A stretch of DNA of 64,000 bases from Adiantum capillus-veneris (GCA_014529385.2 CM043966.1:105661087-105725086); one strand, 5' to 3'. Shown: positions 28,888 to 40,671, numbered from the stretch's first letter. The notes: generated by a model not told the origin, from the letters alone. A program made the numbers and translations.

Positions 28888-30750
28888 TGTAAGGTCTCCA
28901 AACCCGCCGACACCCAAAAGCGGGATGGAACCGTTGACAGGTCTCTAGGCCTACTAAAGTCGAAGTCCTTAACAAGAAAAATTCCAGGGAATTCCCCCTT
29001 ACCATTGGCAATGGTTTAGGTTTATAGCCCTAGAAGAGACCTAGTCCTGTCTCACAATGGAAACGGGACCCAAAACAACATTTCCGGCCCTAAATCTTCA
29101 TCCTTTAGATTAAGGTCTCCTTAACCAACGCTTTTTTCCCTCTAACATATGTGAGGGCACGGCCGTTGGTGGATTCCTCATCCAAGTGAAGTTTCTACAC
29201 GTTTTAGTGCGCGGGAATGGATAGTTACCTGACTAATCAGGTCCATCCGTCCATGATTGACAACCTGAGTCAATCCCCACTTACCACCCGCACTCACACA
29301 TGATTTTTTTATCTTACTATCACATTGTTTTAAACATTTTAAAATAATGGTTTCTTTTAATGTTCCATCACAGTAATTCCTTGAAGACAGCATTGAAAGC
29401 ATTCTTTCAGAAAACAGACATCTTTATACTTAAGACAAGGTACTGTCATTTTAAAGTATCACTGACCAGTACTAACTTGTCTCAAGACCACCTATACAAG
29501 GGTGAAAAACGACACCCATTCCTTATTTATATAACCGGGGTGGAAAAAGTCTTCACCCAAAGTCCGGGCGCCCATACGCCAAAAACCAGTTGCCCATACA
29601 ACCGGGCGGTTCCTCTAGGATAAACTTAAAAGTACTATCCATAAACATAAACAAGCACGGGGTAAAAAATCCACACGTGCAGAGGTAACCGACTCCTCCA
29701 TGATGGTATCTCCATCATTACTCATTACCTGGAGTAAAAATATTTCCAAGGAATCAGAGGTGTCTTGAGACAAGTTGTTTTAAGAATGGTCAAACATTTC
29801 TTTCCTATTTCAACCAGTAATAACCCAATCATTCCTTTCCTAATTACACTCATTGATCGTGGGTTTCGTGGAAGTTACCTTCCTTTTTCAGCCAGTGTTT
29901 TCCTTCTTAAACCTTCGTATGCAATGCTTAACTTAAATTGAATCCTAAAAGCTTATTAGTAGCATAATTGAAAACCACCTGGGACTGGTCGTCCATCTGC
30001 TGTGGGCCAGGTGCCTGTAAACTCTCCTCTGTGGGCCTATGGCTAGGCCCTGCTTCATGGTCGTTATTGGCTTTATTGCGTTTGTTACTAGTATCTTCAT
30101 CTTCCGTCAATGGGTTTCCCCTGGTTCTCTTGGGGGCCATCTCGGCGGCCGTTAGGGTTAATCAATTAGAGATTAAACTCTAATGATTTCTGCGTAGTGT
30201 TCTCTCTAGATGAGAGAGAGAGTAGCAAGGCTCCGAGTTTGTCAAGATATGAAGAGAATGGTCCTATTTATAGGTTTTTCTGAGCATCTGGCAGCTTTTG
30301 GCAGCTTCACACTAGTCCAAGCAGCCCCCCCAGCTTAAAAATGGCGCATTTTTCAGCCATCACTGCTTCTGGCCAATTTCCACAGCTTCCATACTCACCC
30401 CATACCTTCCAGAATTTGCCTGTTTGATTTTTTGCAGATTTTCCATGATGAAATTTGGAATTTCCTATTTAACTCTAGAACCTTAGTGTAAAGAAGTCTT
30501 TTGCTAATGATTAAAATGAAACCATTCAATTTTTGTTATTAATTAAATTTTCATGGTAATTTTCCAGGTCCCGTAACTGTTCCTGTTTTTATCGGAATCA
30601 GATTCTGAAAATTTCTAGACATAGTAAAGCTCTGCTTATAAATCCAAAAATACCAAAATAATTAGTGTTTGGAGTCCTGCAATAGCATTTTCCATTAAGT
30701 TTTTCAAGCTTAGTACAATTTTGAAGGTTTCGGAAACTGGAAACCTTACA
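28888..30750 (-). repeat. 3' LTR of the chromovirus
   Basis: On the plus strand it begins 'tgtaaggtctccaaaccc' and ends 'ggaaaccttaca'. It has the same length as the other LTR and is nearly identical, including the internal ORF at 29928-30140. Confidence 0.96.
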
Positions 30751-30762
30751 ATCACCCCAACT
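30751..30762 (-). other. Polypurine tract of the chromovirus
   Basis: Read on the minus strand, 'aagttggggtgat' directly precedes the 3' LTR. It is only partly purine but is in the expected position. Confidence 0.6.
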
Positions 30763-30785
30763 TAAGGATTTGAGATGTCCTCATC

Positions 30786-33700
30786 TCAACCGAAATTGGG
30801 AAAATCCTTGTGAAGGGATACTTCATCCTCCCAAGTGGCATCCTCTGTAGGGTAGTCCTTCCATTTGACCAAATATTCTTTGATAACCCTGTTTCTTAAA
30901 CTCCTTTCCCTGGTATCGAGAATACAATCTGGTTGGAGTTCAAGAATTCCTTGCTTTTGCATCACAATTTGTTCGTCATCTAGGGTATGATTTGGATTTG
31001 GGATGTAAGGTTTTAGAAGACTGATATGGAAGACATTATGGACCTTGAGATGCTCAGGTAATTTTAGTTTATAAGCTTGATCACTGATTACTTTAATCAC
31101 TTCATATGGTCCACAATATCTGGGGCTTAGTTTTTTGTATTTTCCCAAGGATAGAGTGCTTCTTTTTGGCCGAACCCTTAGAAACACTTTATCTCCTTGT
31201 TTGAAAACCCGATCAGACCGTTTTTTATCAGCATATTGTTTCTGGCGATCTTTGGCTGCCTGAATGTCTTGCCTTATGGCTTTGCTTTGGGCATCCATTT
31301 CCTCTAACATCTGTTTTGAAGCTTCTACCCTTGTAGTAGGGTCGGAAAAATTTAGGGGTGATATGCATTCATGCCCATAAAGAGCATTGAATGGGGACAT
31401 CCCAATGCTTTGATGAAAAGCGGAGTTATAGGCGAATTCCACCAGAGGAAGAAATTGGATCCATTTCCGGGGTTCTCTGCCACAATAGGCTCTAAGGATG
31501 TCTTCAATGACTTGGTTTACTCTTTCTGTCTGGCCGTCTTTCTGGGGGTGATAGGATGTACTGAAACATAACTTAGTTCCTAATGATTCAAATAAAGCTT
31601 TCCAGAATTTTGAGGTGAATTTTGCATCTCTATCACTGACTATTCTCTTAGGAAGCCCGTGCAATCTGAAGATTTCTTTGATAAAGAGACCGCTTATGTC
31701 TGATGCGGTATAAGTTGTTTTTACAGGCATCAAGTGGGAGACTTTAGTCAACATATCTACTACCACCATAATGGAGTCATAACCCCCTTGAACAGTGGGA
31801 AGTCCTGTTACAAAATCCATGCTTATGAGTTCCCACTTCATTTGAGGAATGTCCAAAGGTTGAAGTTTTCCTGGCATCATGACTCGTTCAGCCTTAATCC
31901 TTTGACAGGAAAGACATTGTCTGATGTAGCGAAGTATATCTCCTTTCATTCCTGGCCAGAAATAGCTTTTCCTTATGGCATTAAGGGTCTTTGCATAGCC
32001 GGGATGGCCGGCAACTGGAGCATTATGTCCTTCATAAAGGATTAAATCCTTTAACGTTGTATTTTTAGGAATGTAAAGCCGATACTTATAATAGAGAAGC
32101 CCCTCTTCAAGTGAATAATCCTTGATCTTGTCTTTCTCTTTTTCTTTTAGATCCGGTTGATTGATAACCTGTAAAAGTTTTTGATAATCCTTATCTTCCA
32201 GGGAAGCTTCTTTAACCTTGTAGAGGATGGGATTGTCAATTGTGGAAATAGCCCCAAGAAAAACCTTACGGCTAAGAGCGTCAGCAACCACATTCTCTTT
32301 CCCTGGTTTATACTTTATCTCAAAGTCATATTCCTGTAACAGTTCAATCCATCTTCTCTGCCTCATGTTGAGTGTTGCTTGTGAGAAAATCCATTTTAAA
32401 CTCTGATGATCGGTGATTAATTGAAATTTTCCTCCTAGAAGGTAATGCCTCCATAGTTTTAGAGCATGGATGACAGCGAGAAGTTCCAAATCATGAGTTG
32501 GATAGTTCACCTCGTGGATTCTTAATTTTCGTGAAGTAAAGGCGACTGGTCTACCTTCTTGGTTTAAGACTCCTCCTATAGCAAGACCGCTGGCATCTGT
32601 TACTACTTCAAACTCTTGAGTGAAGTCAGGAAGTTTGAGTACGGGAGCTGATGTGAGATTTTGTTTTAGCTTGAAGAAACAATCTTCCTGTTCTTTCCCC
32701 CATGTAAGTTTGGCTGTCTTTTTAAGTAGCTGCGTCAGGGGAGCGGCGATAACTGCATAATCTTTGACAAAGATTCTATACCATCCTGTAATGCCCAAAA
32801 ATCCTCTAATCTCACTGACTGTTTTGGGTTGTGGCCAATCTATTATATCTTTAACCTTTACGGGGTCTACTGAAATTCCTTCAGGATTGATTATAAAACC
32901 AAGATAACTAACTTCTGGTGTGGAGAACACACATTTACTCATCTTGGCGTATAACTGATGTTGGCGTAGAAGATGGAGTACTTTACGTACATGGTCTTCA
33001 TGATCTTTTTCATCCTCAGAATATACCAGAATATCATCGAAAAACACCAACACAAAGTCATCCAGATATTCTTTGAATATATCTTGCATGAGACGGTTAA
33101 AAGTGGCTGGAGCATTCGTAAGGCCAAAAGGCATCACTATGAATTCATAATGCCCATACCGGGTGTTGAAAGCAGTTTTGTAAATATCTGCCTCCTTAAT
33201 CCGGATTTGGTGGTAACCTGATCTGAGATCAATTTTTGTGAACACCTTGGCTCCATGTAACCTGTCAAGCAATTCATCGATGCGAGGAATAGGGTACTTA
33301 TTCTTTACTGATACCTGGTTAAGCCCCCTATAATCAATGCAGAGACGTAAGGATCCGTCCTTCTTCTTTTGGAATAGAACAGGTGCTCCCCAAGGTGAAA
33401 TGCTTGGTCTTATGAATCCCTGCTCAATAAGCTGACGAAGCTGTTCTTTTAATTCAATAGCTTCAGGGAGGGACATTTTGTAGGGTCTTCTTGAAATTGG
33501 TTCACTACCTGGGAAGGTTTCAATTTCGTGGTTTATATCTCTGGGAGGAGGTAAATTCGAAAGATCTTCCGGAAATATATCCGAAAATTCTTTAAGCCAT
33601 TCTGGAATTGGGTTGTCCATTGAATCATCTGCCTTGTTAAGTTTTACTACAAAGATCTGTTGCCCTTTTCGTAACCCCTTCAGAAGTCGGCTAGCCTTGA

Positions 33701-34907
33701 CTATATGAGCCTTAGGTTTCCCATTTAATCGCTGTACTAAGGTTTCTTCACCTAAGTGATTTTTGAAGGTTATCTTCCCTTGAGCACAGTGAATTTGGGC
33801 TTGATTTTTGATTAGCCAATCCATTCCTAGGATACCATCATAGATTCCTACTGGAAGAGTTCGGAAGTAGGATGAAGTCAGGGTTCCCCCTAGTTCAAAC
33901 TCAACTTTCCCAGCTGTAAATTGAGATAGAACCTCTTTCCCATTTGCTAATTCTACTAATAATTTCTTGGTAGGATATTGGTTCAATTTAAGTTTTCTTA
34001 AACATTTAGGGGAGAGAAAAGAGTGTGTGCTGCCACAATCTATAAGTAGTTCAAATTGTTCACCTTCTCTGTTTGCAGTGGTTTGGATGACAGCGTACTG
34101 TTGCCGAGCTCCAGGATTATCAATGGCAGCAAAAATAGTAGCTCTTTCATCTTCCTCATCCTGCAATGTAGGTTCTCCTAATGCAGCATAAGTTCTGGCT
34201 CCTCTACCTCTTCCTCTGCCTCGTCCTCCATTGCCTCTACCTCTTTGATTATTCCCTTGTCCTATTTGCGTCTGAGAAGGGGCTCCGGTAGCCGTTTGAG
34301 GATTTTGTCCCTTAGGACATTGGCTTTTGTAGTGTCCCATTCTATTGCATCCATAGCATCTGATGTTGGGAAAAGTCTGCTCTATATTGGCTGCAGCTGA
34401 CACTGCCCTTCGCTGACCTCCTTGATTATAATTTCCCCTTGCTCTTCCTCTAAAGTTATTGTAGTTGTAATAGTTTCTGGCAGGAGGGTTTCCTTCCGCT
34501 GCAAGTGGTTTAGCTCTTAGAAGAGCATCTTGAATAGAAGTGGGTCTCATAGCTTCCAGCCGGTTACTCAAGGGTTTGTTTAAACCCTGACAAAAACGAG
34601 CAATCTGTTGTTCCATAGTCATTGGTGGGGCATAACGTCGTAAAGACACATATTTGGTATAATACTCTTCCAAAGTAAGCCCTAACTGTTTGAGGGCAAA
34701 GAACTCATTCATCTTGATAGCTTGGTGAGCTGGAGGAAGATATCTTTCTTTCACTGCCTGCTTCATTCTTTCCCAAGAGGGACTAATGGAAGGATTATCT
34801 CTACAGTATTGTTTCCACCAAAGTTTGGCGTCTCCGGTGAGCCGGAACATTCCTAACATTGCTTGATTCTCTGAAGCAGTTCCTGCTGCCAAGAAATAAT
34901 CATCCAT
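30786..34907 (-). CDS. Gag-Pol polyprotein of the chromovirus
   Basis: A single uninterrupted 1,373-residue frame. Domains in order: Gag capsid (about 1-140), CCHC knuckle C184-C197 ([14 protein letters not shown]), protease with IDCGSTHSF at about 289-297 and ILGMDWL, RT with [11 protein letters not shown] at about 558 and the catalytic FFDD at 622-625, RNase H acidic residues near D771, E808, D833 and D876 (ADALS), integrase HHCC H961/H968/C998/C1001 and DDE D1031/D1092/E1128, and a C-terminal chromodomain at about 1320-1373 ([18 protein letters not shown]). The frame is open upstream of this Met for 42 more codons to a TAG at 35034-35036, with Gag-like sequence ([20 protein letters not shown]). 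The true N-terminus is therefore upstream and probably supplied by splicing. The chromodomain is thought to steer integration to particular chromatin. Confidence 0.97.
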   Translation of the reverse strand: MDDYFLAAGTASENQAMLGMFRLTGDAKLWWKQYCRDNPSISPSWERMKQAVKERYLPPAHQAIKMNEFFALKQLGLTLEEYYTKYVSLRRYAPPMTMEQQIARFCQGLNKPLSNRLEAMRPTSIQDALLRAKPLAAEGNPPARNYYNYNNFRGRARGNYNQGGQRRAVSAAANIEQTFPNIRCYGCNRMGHYKSQCPKGQNPQTATGAPSQTQIGQGNNQRGRGNGGRGRGRGRGARTYAALGEPTLQDEEDERATIFAAIDNPGARQQYAVIQTTANREGEQFELLIDCGSTHSFLSPKCLRKLKLNQYPTKKLLVELANGKEVLSQFTAGKVEFELGGTLTSSYFRTLPVGIYDGILGMDWLIKNQAQIHCAQGKITFKNHLGEETLVQRLNGKPKAHIVKASRLLKGLRKGQQIFVVKLNKADDSMDNPIPEWLKEFSDIFPEDLSNLPPPRDINHEIETFPGSEPISRRPYKMSLPEAIELKEQLRQLIEQGFIRPSISPWGAPVLFQKKKDGSLRLCIDYRGLNQVSVKNKYPIPRIDELLDRLHGAKVFTKIDLRSGYHQIRIKEADIYKTAFNTRYGHYEFIVMPFGLTNAPATFNRLMQDIFKEYLDDFVLVFFDDILVYSEDEKDHEDHVRKVLHLLRQHQLYAKMSKCVFSTPEVSYLGFIINPEGISVDPVKVKDIIDWPQPKTVSEIRGFLGITGWYRIFVKDYAVIAAPLTQLLKKTAKLTWGKEQEDCFFKLKQNLTSAPVLKLPDFTQEFEVVTDASGLAIGGVLNQEGRPVAFTSRKLRIHEVNYPTHDLELLAVIHALKLWRHYLLGGKFQLITDHQSLKWIFSQATLNMRQRRWIELLQEYDFEIKYKPGKENVVADALSRKVFLGAISTIDNPILYKVKEASLEDKDYQKLLQVINQPDLKEKEKDKIKDYSLEEGLLYYKYRLYIPKNTTLKDLILYEGHNAPVAGHPGYAKTLNAIRKSYFWPGMKGDILRYIRQCLSCQRIKAERVMMPGKLQPLDIPQMKWELISMDFVTGLPTVQGGYDSIMVVVDMLTKVSHLMPVKTTYTASDISGLFIKEIFRLHGLPKRIVSDRDAKFTSKFWKALFESLGTKLCFSTSYHPQKDGQTERVNQVIEDILRAYCGREPRKWIQFLPLVEFAYNSAFHQSIGMSPFNALYGHECISPLNFSDPTTRVEASKQMLEEMDAQSKAIRQDIQAAKDRQKQYADKKRSDRVFKQGDKVFLRVRPKRSTLSLGKYKKLSPRYCGPYEVIKVISDQAYKLKLPEHLKVHNVFHISLLKPYIPNPNHTLDDEQIVMQKQGILELQPDCILDTRERSLRNRVIKEYLVKWKDYPTEDATWEDEVSLHKDFPNFG

Positions 34908-35033
34908 GGCGTCGAGCCATGCTTCGGTATCACGCTCTAAATTGGTTCCTTCTCCCTTGAAAGTTGGGAGTTGAACTTGTTTTAACAGTAGTTTCTTTTC
35001 CTGGGTGGGAGTATAGAGACTTTTGGCAATTCC
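34908..35033 (-). CDS. N-terminal extension of Gag, probable second exon start
   Basis: Forty-two codons in frame with the 1,373-residue frame, without ATG, reading [20 protein letters not shown] and then [11 protein letters not shown]. On the minus strand two AG acceptors in the right phase precede it: 'aacctag|gga' at 35034 and the more pyrimidine-rich 'ctcccacccag|gaa' at 35001. The LTR exon could be joined here. Confidence 0.55.
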
Positions 35034-35268
35034 CTAGGTTTGTAATTAATGAAGAGTTTTTAGTGTTTATACTACTTTTGTTTTGTCATGCAGCTCTCTA
35101 ATGTGTATACTTTTTAACATACTAAAAACAGAAATCTGACAATCATTAACATCGTTTCAATTTAACCACACAATCATGTCATAAAACCATGGTATATACA
35201 AAGGTTGATACAACACTGACTCATACTATGTACAAGATGGGCTCATACTATATACAATGTGTGATTCC

Positions 35269-35763
35269 CTAAATCAACAACCTCTTTACCACTGGTGGGT
35301 CTGACAGGGGATCAAAAAAGATGACGTCTTTTGGTCCCCTAAACCTTGGGCCTACCCTCATGGGCCTAATCCTACCTGGGTATATTACTGTGGCTACCTG
35401 ATCATAGACCCACTGATTTTGTAACACTTCTACCCCATCTACCACAATGGTTTGATCTGGATCTTCAGTCCCACTAAAGAAGAAAACTTCGATGGTCCGA
35501 AGTGTTTCTGCCCACTTGAGTCTTTTTAGATTGAGTGTCAACCCTTCTAACTGTCCCGCATCAATCAGGAAAATTCCGCCAAACTGTGACCAGCTGATTC
35601 CCCATGTAGGAGGAGGGGAAAACATTAAATCTAACAATTTCATGATGCTCTTGCGAAGTACAAAGTTGTTGGAGCTGCAAGCAGCTTCGAACATGATGTT
35701 GAAAATCACAAACTTTTGGTAAGCTTGGCGGATATTTTCCTGTATTGATAGGGAAATTCTCAT
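35269..35763 (-). CDS. Accessory ORF between PBS and gag, unknown function
   Basis: A 164-codon sense-strand frame inside the chromovirus leader. It starts MRISLSIQENIRQAYQKF and is open for about 20 further codons upstream without a stop. It has no transmembrane segment, zinc motif or enzymatic signature that I recognise. Notable stretches are SPPPTWGISWSQFGGIFLID, DPDQTIVVDGVEVLQNQWVY and PRFRGPKDVIFFDP. It lies within the candidate intron, so it would be read from unspliced RNA. In a recently inserted element an ORF of this size is worth testing for selection. It could still be a chance frame. Confidence 0.45.
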   Translation of the reverse strand: MRISLSIQENIRQAYQKFVIFNIMFEAACSSNNFVLRKSIMKLLDLMFSPPPTWGISWSQFGGIFLIDAGQLEGLTLNLKRLKWAETLRTIEVFFFSGTEDPDQTIVVDGVEVLQNQWVYDQVATVIYPGRIRPMRVGPRFRGPKDVIFFDPLSDPPVVKRLLI

Positions 35764-35848
35764 TCCACAATATACTATAATTAAAAGTGCAATACAACTT
35801 ATGCCTATTTCCCAACTTTTACCCTTCTAAGGTCAGGACCTTATTAAA

Positions 35849-35863
35849 CCTGCTCTGATACCA
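35849..35863 (-). other. Primer-binding site, initiator Met tRNA type
   Basis: The reverse complement reads 'tggtatcagagcagg', the classic plant PBS complementary to the 3' end of initiator methionine tRNA. It lies two bases inside the 5' LTR. Confidence 0.93.
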
Positions 35864-36905
35864 CTTGTAAGGTCTCCAAACCCGCCGACACCCAAAAGCG
35901 GGATGGAACCGTTGACAGGTCTCTAGGCCTACTAAAGTCGAAGTCCTTAACAAGAAAAATTCCAGGGAATTCCCCCTTACCATTGGCAATGGTTTAGGTT
36001 TATAGCCCTAGAAGAGACCTAGTCCTGTCTCGCAATGGAAACGGGACCCAAAACAACATTTCCGGCCCTAAATCTTCATCCTTTAGATTAAGGTCTCCTT
36101 AACCAACGCTTTTTTCCCTCTAACATATGTGAGGGCACAGCCGTTGGTGGATTCCTCATCCAAGTGAAGTTTCTACACGTTTTAGTGCGCGGGAATGGAT
36201 AGTTACCTGACTAATCAGGTCCACCCGTCCATGATTGACAACCTGAGTCAATCCCCACTTACCACCCACACTCACACATGATTTTTTTATCTTACTATCA
36301 CATTGTTTTAAACATTTTAAAATAATGGTTTCTTTTAATGTTCCATCACAGTAATTCCTTGAAGACAGCATTGAAAGCATTCTTTCCGAAAACAGACATC
36401 TTTATACTTAAGACAAGGTACTGTCATTTTAAAGTATCACTGACCAGTACTAACTTGTCTCAAGACCACCTATACAAGGGTGAAAAACGACACCCATTCC
36501 TTATTTATATAACCGGGGTGGAAAAAGTCTTCACCCAAAGTCCGGGCGCCCATACGCCAAAAACCAGTTGCCCATACAACCGGGCGGTTCCTCTAGGATA
36601 AACTTAAAAGTACTATCCATAAACATAAACAAGCACGGGGTAAAAACTCCACACGTGCAGAGGTAACCGACTCCTCCATGATGGTATCTCCATCATTACT
36701 CATTACCTGGAGTAAAAATATTTCCAAGGAATCAGAGGTGTCTTGAGACAAGTTGTCTTAAGAATGGTCAAACATTTCTTTCCTATTTCAACCAGTAATA
36801 ACCCAATCATTCCTTTCCTAATTACACTCATTGATCGTGGGTTTCGTGGAAGTTACCTTCCTTTTTCAGCCAGTGTTTTCCTTCTTAAACCTTCGTATGC
36901 AATGC

Positions 36906-37118
36906 TTAACTTAAATTGAATCCTAAAAGCTTATTAGTAGCATAATTGAAAACCACCTGGGACTGGTCGTCCATCTGCTGTGGGCCAGGTGCCTGTAAAC
37001 TCTCCTCTGTGGGCCTATGGCTAGGCCCTGCTTCATGGTCGTTATTGGCTTTGTTGCGTTTGTTACTAGTATCTTCATCTTCCGTCAATGGGTTTCCCCT
37101 GGTTCTCTTGGGGGCCAT
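36906..37118 (-). CDS. LTR-encoded ORF, candidate first exon of Gag
   Basis: A 70-codon minus-strand frame, identical in both LTRs (also 29928-30140). It starts MAPKRTRGNPLTEDEDTSNK, is basic then acidic, and PKRTR looks like a nuclear-localisation motif. Its ATG is the first one downstream of the LTR TATA box. After codon 54 there is CAG|GTGGTT, a usable GT donor at 36957/36956. Splicing to either acceptor near 35.0 kb keeps phase 0 and would join QQMDDQSQ to the Gag N-terminal extension. This would give a Gag-Pol of about 1,470 residues. The splice is inferred. Confidence 0.5.
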   Translation of the reverse strand: MAPKRTRGNPLTEDEDTSNKRNKANNDHEAGPSHRPTEESLQAPGPQQMDDQSQVVFNYATNKLLGFNLS

Positions 37119-37241
37119 CTCGGCGGCCGTTAGGGTTAATCAATTAGAGATTAAACTCTAATGATTTCTGCGTAGTGTTCTCTCTAGATGAGAGAGAGAG
37201 TAGCAAGGCTCCGAGTCTGTCAAGATATGAAGAGAATGGTC

Positions 37242-37251
37242 CTATTTATAG
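37242..37251 (-). promoter_or_regulatory. LTR TATA box of the chromovirus
   Basis: The reverse complement reads 'ctataaatag', a strong plant TATA sequence. Transcription would start roughly 30 bases on, leaving about 100 nt before the LTR ATG at 37118. The copy in the 3' LTR is at 30264-30273. Confidence 0.75.
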
Positions 37252-37738
37252 GTTTTTCTGAGCATCTGGCAGCTTTTGGCAGCTTCACACTAGTCCAAGC
37301 AGCCCCCCCAGCTTAAAAATGGCGCATTTTTCAGCCATCACTGCTTCTGGCCAATTTCCACAGCTTCCATACTCACCCCATACCTTCCAGAATTTGCCTG
37401 TTTGATTTTTTGCAGATTTTCCATGATGAAATTTGGAATTTCCTATTTAACTCTAGAACCTTAGTGTAAAGAAGTCTTTTGCTAATGATTAAAATGAAAC
37501 CATTCAATTTTTGTTATTAATTAAATTTTCATGGTAATTTTCCAGGTCCCGTAACTGTTCCTGTTTTTATCGGAATCAGATTTTGAAAATTTCTAGACAT
37601 AGTAAAGCTCTGCTTATAAATCCAAAAATACCAAAATAATTAGTGTTTGGAGTCCTGCAATAGCATTTTCCATTAAGTTTTTCAAGCTTAGTACAATTTT
37701 GAAGGTTTCGGAAACTGGAAACCTTACACATTTCATGT

Positions 37739-37740
<2 letters not shown>

Positions 37741-37796
<56 letters not shown>
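37741..37796. repeat. (CT)n microsatellite
   Basis: Pure CT run eight bases beyond the right-hand target duplication of the chromovirus. The element therefore landed right beside a dinucleotide repeat. Confidence 0.92.
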
Positions 37797-37798
<2 letters not shown>

Positions 37799-37923
37799 AC
37801 CCTTCCACCCTTTACCACTATTGAACTGCTTTCAAGTTATAAGGTACATGTTTGAGAATCATGGAAGGGGGAAGCCCCCTCTAGATGGGTTCTCTCTCCT
37901 CTAAATGGGATCAAGGTTTGAAC

Positions 37924-38870
37924 TTAAGTTCGAGCATCCACCCAATCTAGAGGGTTAAACACCCTTAAGTTCGAGCCTTTGCCCAATCTAGAGAGTGAAA
38001 CACCCTCTTGATGCACCCTACTAATGGGTTTTCTCCCATTTGGATGGGGTGAGGCTCAAGCTTAAGTTCGAGCCTTCACTCAACTAGAGAGTGAAACACC
38101 ATCTTGACGCACACTAATAATGGGTTTTCTCCCATTTGGATGGGTTGAGGCTCAAACTTAATCGCCCAACCTAGAGAGTGAAACCTTGGGGGATTCACCA
38201 TTCAATACCTCCCTATATAACGTGTGTTCGCAGAGGGTATTTAAAACCCTCATCTTTTAACATGTTTGAATGAATAAAATGACCCCTTATTTTATGATTT
38301 TTTTTTTCAAAATTGAATATAAAACCCCTTATTATAATGTATCTCTATTAAATTACCTAAAATTTTTGCATTTTAAAATCCCTCGGTTTGAACTCACGCT
38401 ATACATTAACTTGATTGCATAGTGCACCCCATGAGAGTGAAACACCCTCTTGGTGCACCCTATAGATGGGTTTCCTCCCGTTTAACTAGGGTGAGGTTCG
38501 AACTTAAGTTTGAGCCTTCACTTAATCTAGAGGGTGAAACTCTCTTGTCATACACCTTAACAATGGGTTGTTTGCCCTTTGGATGGGGTGAGCTTAAACT
38601 TAAGTTCCAGTATCCATCTTTTCTAGAGGATAAAATATCCTCTTGATACAATGCCAAGTTGTATTTTTTCTTGTGAGGAAGGGGTTTGAGCCTTTACCCA
38701 ATCTAGAGCATGAAACACCTCTAGATACACTCTCTAAATGAGTTGTTTACCTTCGGATGCTATAGAAGCTCAAATGTAACTCTGAGCCTCCAGATATTCT
38801 AGAGGGTGAAACACAACCTTTATCTCCATTGCCAAGATGGATTTTTCTTGTTTGGTTAGGGTGAAACTCA
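37924..38870. repeat. Decayed tandem array, period 96-97 bp
   Basis: Units begin near 'ttaagttcgagcctt', contain 'ctagagRgtgaaacaccct' and end 'atttggatggggtgaggctc'. Unit starts at 37965, 38062 and 38158, and again at 38504 and 38600, are 96-97 bp apart; an equivalent block recurs 96 bp apart at 38687 and 38783. The array is interrupted at about 38196-38428 by A/T-rich non-repeat sequence. Units are strongly diverged, so this is an old satellite or minisatellite remnant. It has no coding potential. Confidence 0.85.
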
Positions 38871-39184
38871 AGCTTGGAGATGGGGGTGGGGGGTCACTAC
38901 AGAAAAATGCCTATCACGTGGGTTCAACATTGGGGATTATTTTATTCTATATTTTTTTCATATTTTTACATACATAAGGGTGTTGAAAAAATGTTATTGA
39001 ATTTGTTTTACAGATTGAATAGGAAAAGGGTCCCTCTTATCGGTGATAAATTCACAACTAAGGGGTTTTATAAATAGTGCTTGAACGCATATGACATATA
39101 GGTTTTACATATACTGACCCCCTCGAGAAAAGTCAATATAGACCCTTTGCATATACCTGCCAAATGTGTTGTTTCTCTCTTGAT

Positions 39185-39400
39185 GGATTGGAGGCTTGAA
39201 CTTATGTTCGAGTCTCCACTTAATCTAGAGAAGGAAACAACTTATGTTTGAGCCTCCAATTAATCTAGAGAAGGAAATAACTTCAAGAGGTACCCTTCTG
39301 ATAAGGTCAAGCCTCCACTAAATCTATAGGAGAAAATGACTTCAAAATATACCCTCCTACTGGGGAGATGTTTCCTATGGATAGGTTGGAGACGCATTGA
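39185..39400. repeat. Outlying degenerate units of the 96-bp array
   Basis: Repeated 'gagcctcca(a/c)ttaatctagaga' blocks at about 39210, 39250 and 39300 relate to the array above but are shorter and more diverged. Confidence 0.6.
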
Positions 39401-40387
39401 AGTAGGGTTTGCACTTTGTTACCAGCCTCAAGAATGGAGAAATGATGGATAAAAAATAAGGAAGTATATTACTATATGAAAAAGTTAACCTTTTAGAAGT
39501 GCACACTATAGAATGGGTGTTTTTGGATAAATAGACAATTAAAAACATGCAATATAACATAGAGGAACACAAGGGTTTATAATTTTTCTTTAAACATTGT
39601 TGTATCAATTATGAAAACTCTCAAATATGTATAATAGTCTTATAGAAATGATTAACCTTTTTGGCTACAAAAGCGAGTATTGTACGACTTGAATATTGGT
39701 AAAATCAAGCACTTCATAGCCTATTTCTATATACATGCGTGCAAATTGCTTGATCAAATAGCTTCTTCTTCCTAAGGTCTTTTAAAAATGGGACTTGAGT
39801 AAATTCCAAAATTCTTAAATATGTCTTATGTGTAAAAGTAACTTTTCATAGTGATTCGGATCTTTCTCATCCATTGAAGTATGATCATACAAGTGAATTT
39901 TCTCTAACTCCCTTGAAATCTATGGCATATCAAATTGTTGAGTATCATGTTGCAATGTTTTTGTGTGAGCATCCATACCTCCAAATACAATAACATCACC
40001 TTTGCCTTTGAAATAAGAAATGTCCTCTTCTAATGAAAAATTGGATGATCTCTATCCATGCAATTGTGTTGCTACCTCCACACTTAGGTCATTTCAGATC
40101 ATTTTGTACAATGGTTGTGGACCTTGTTGAAGAAGAAGAACCCTTGTGAGTGCCGAAAGACATTGTATGTAAAATAAGAGATGAGAGTCGACTTTCTTGA
40201 ACCTGTTCACTTCAGAAATGTTGCTACAGAAATGCCTTCCATAACTCTAAATTTTTTTGCCTTTACATCAATTCATAGAGGACATTGTGCTCTTCAATTG
40301 TGGCTATAGATCACCCAAATCGGAGTTTGGATGAAGAAGTTATGATCAAAAGAGTGAACTGTTGTCTATTAGGTCAGAAAACGGCTG

Positions 40388-40390
<3 letters not shown>
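39401..40390. other. Unassigned sequence
   Basis: A/T-rich, with short ORFs only. No repeat partner or gene recognised. Confidence 0.4.
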
Positions 40391-40421
<31 letters not shown>

Positions 40422-40671
40422 CAATTTTATGCATGTCATCTTTGTATCATTTTTTGATTTTATTAAATGCTACAAATCTTTAAAATAATTTGGTATTTTT
40501 TCTATGATGTTAGAGCATCGTATAACTTCTTTATTGACATGAGAAGTTTTCTCAACTCTTGAACTCTCTACATGTAACCATCCCCTTCTAGCTCTGCATA
40601 GTGTTGATGAGAGAAGATGCTCATGAATAGTAGTGGCCCCGTGTGTGTCTCCCTTGACTAGGCAATGTGTG

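Larger units (their letters stand above)
28888..37728 (-). mobile_element. Complete Ty3/Gypsy chromovirus, structurally intact
   Basis: In minus-strand order: 5' LTR 37728-35866, PBS 35863-35849 complementary to initiator Met tRNA, an extra ORF, one gag-pol frame with a C-terminal chromodomain, PPT about 30762-30751, 3' LTR 30750-28888. Both LTRs are 1,863 bp with the perfect terminal inverted repeat TGTAAGG/CCTTACA. An exact 5-bp TSD, CATTT, is at 28883-28887 and 37729-37733. I count about ten differences between the LTRs by eye, so insertion is recent. All catalytic motifs are present and the long frame has no stop, so this copy could be autonomous. A chromodomain places it among chromoviruses; the genus is not resolved here. 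Confidence 0.96.
35866..37728 (-). repeat. 5' LTR of the chromovirus
   Basis: Partner of 28888-30750, 1,863 bp, bounded by TGTAAGG and CCTTACA. It is the promoter-bearing LTR for minus-strand transcription. Confidence 0.96.

Noticed and set aside
30786-34907. Plus-strand ORFs inside the chromovirus (e.g. 31371-31571, 31734-32045)
   Set aside because: They are antisense shadows of an intact gag-pol with complete catalytic motifs.
37924-38870. CRISPR-like array
   Set aside because: The repeats are contiguous, diverged 96-bp units without unique spacers, in eukaryotic repeat DNA.
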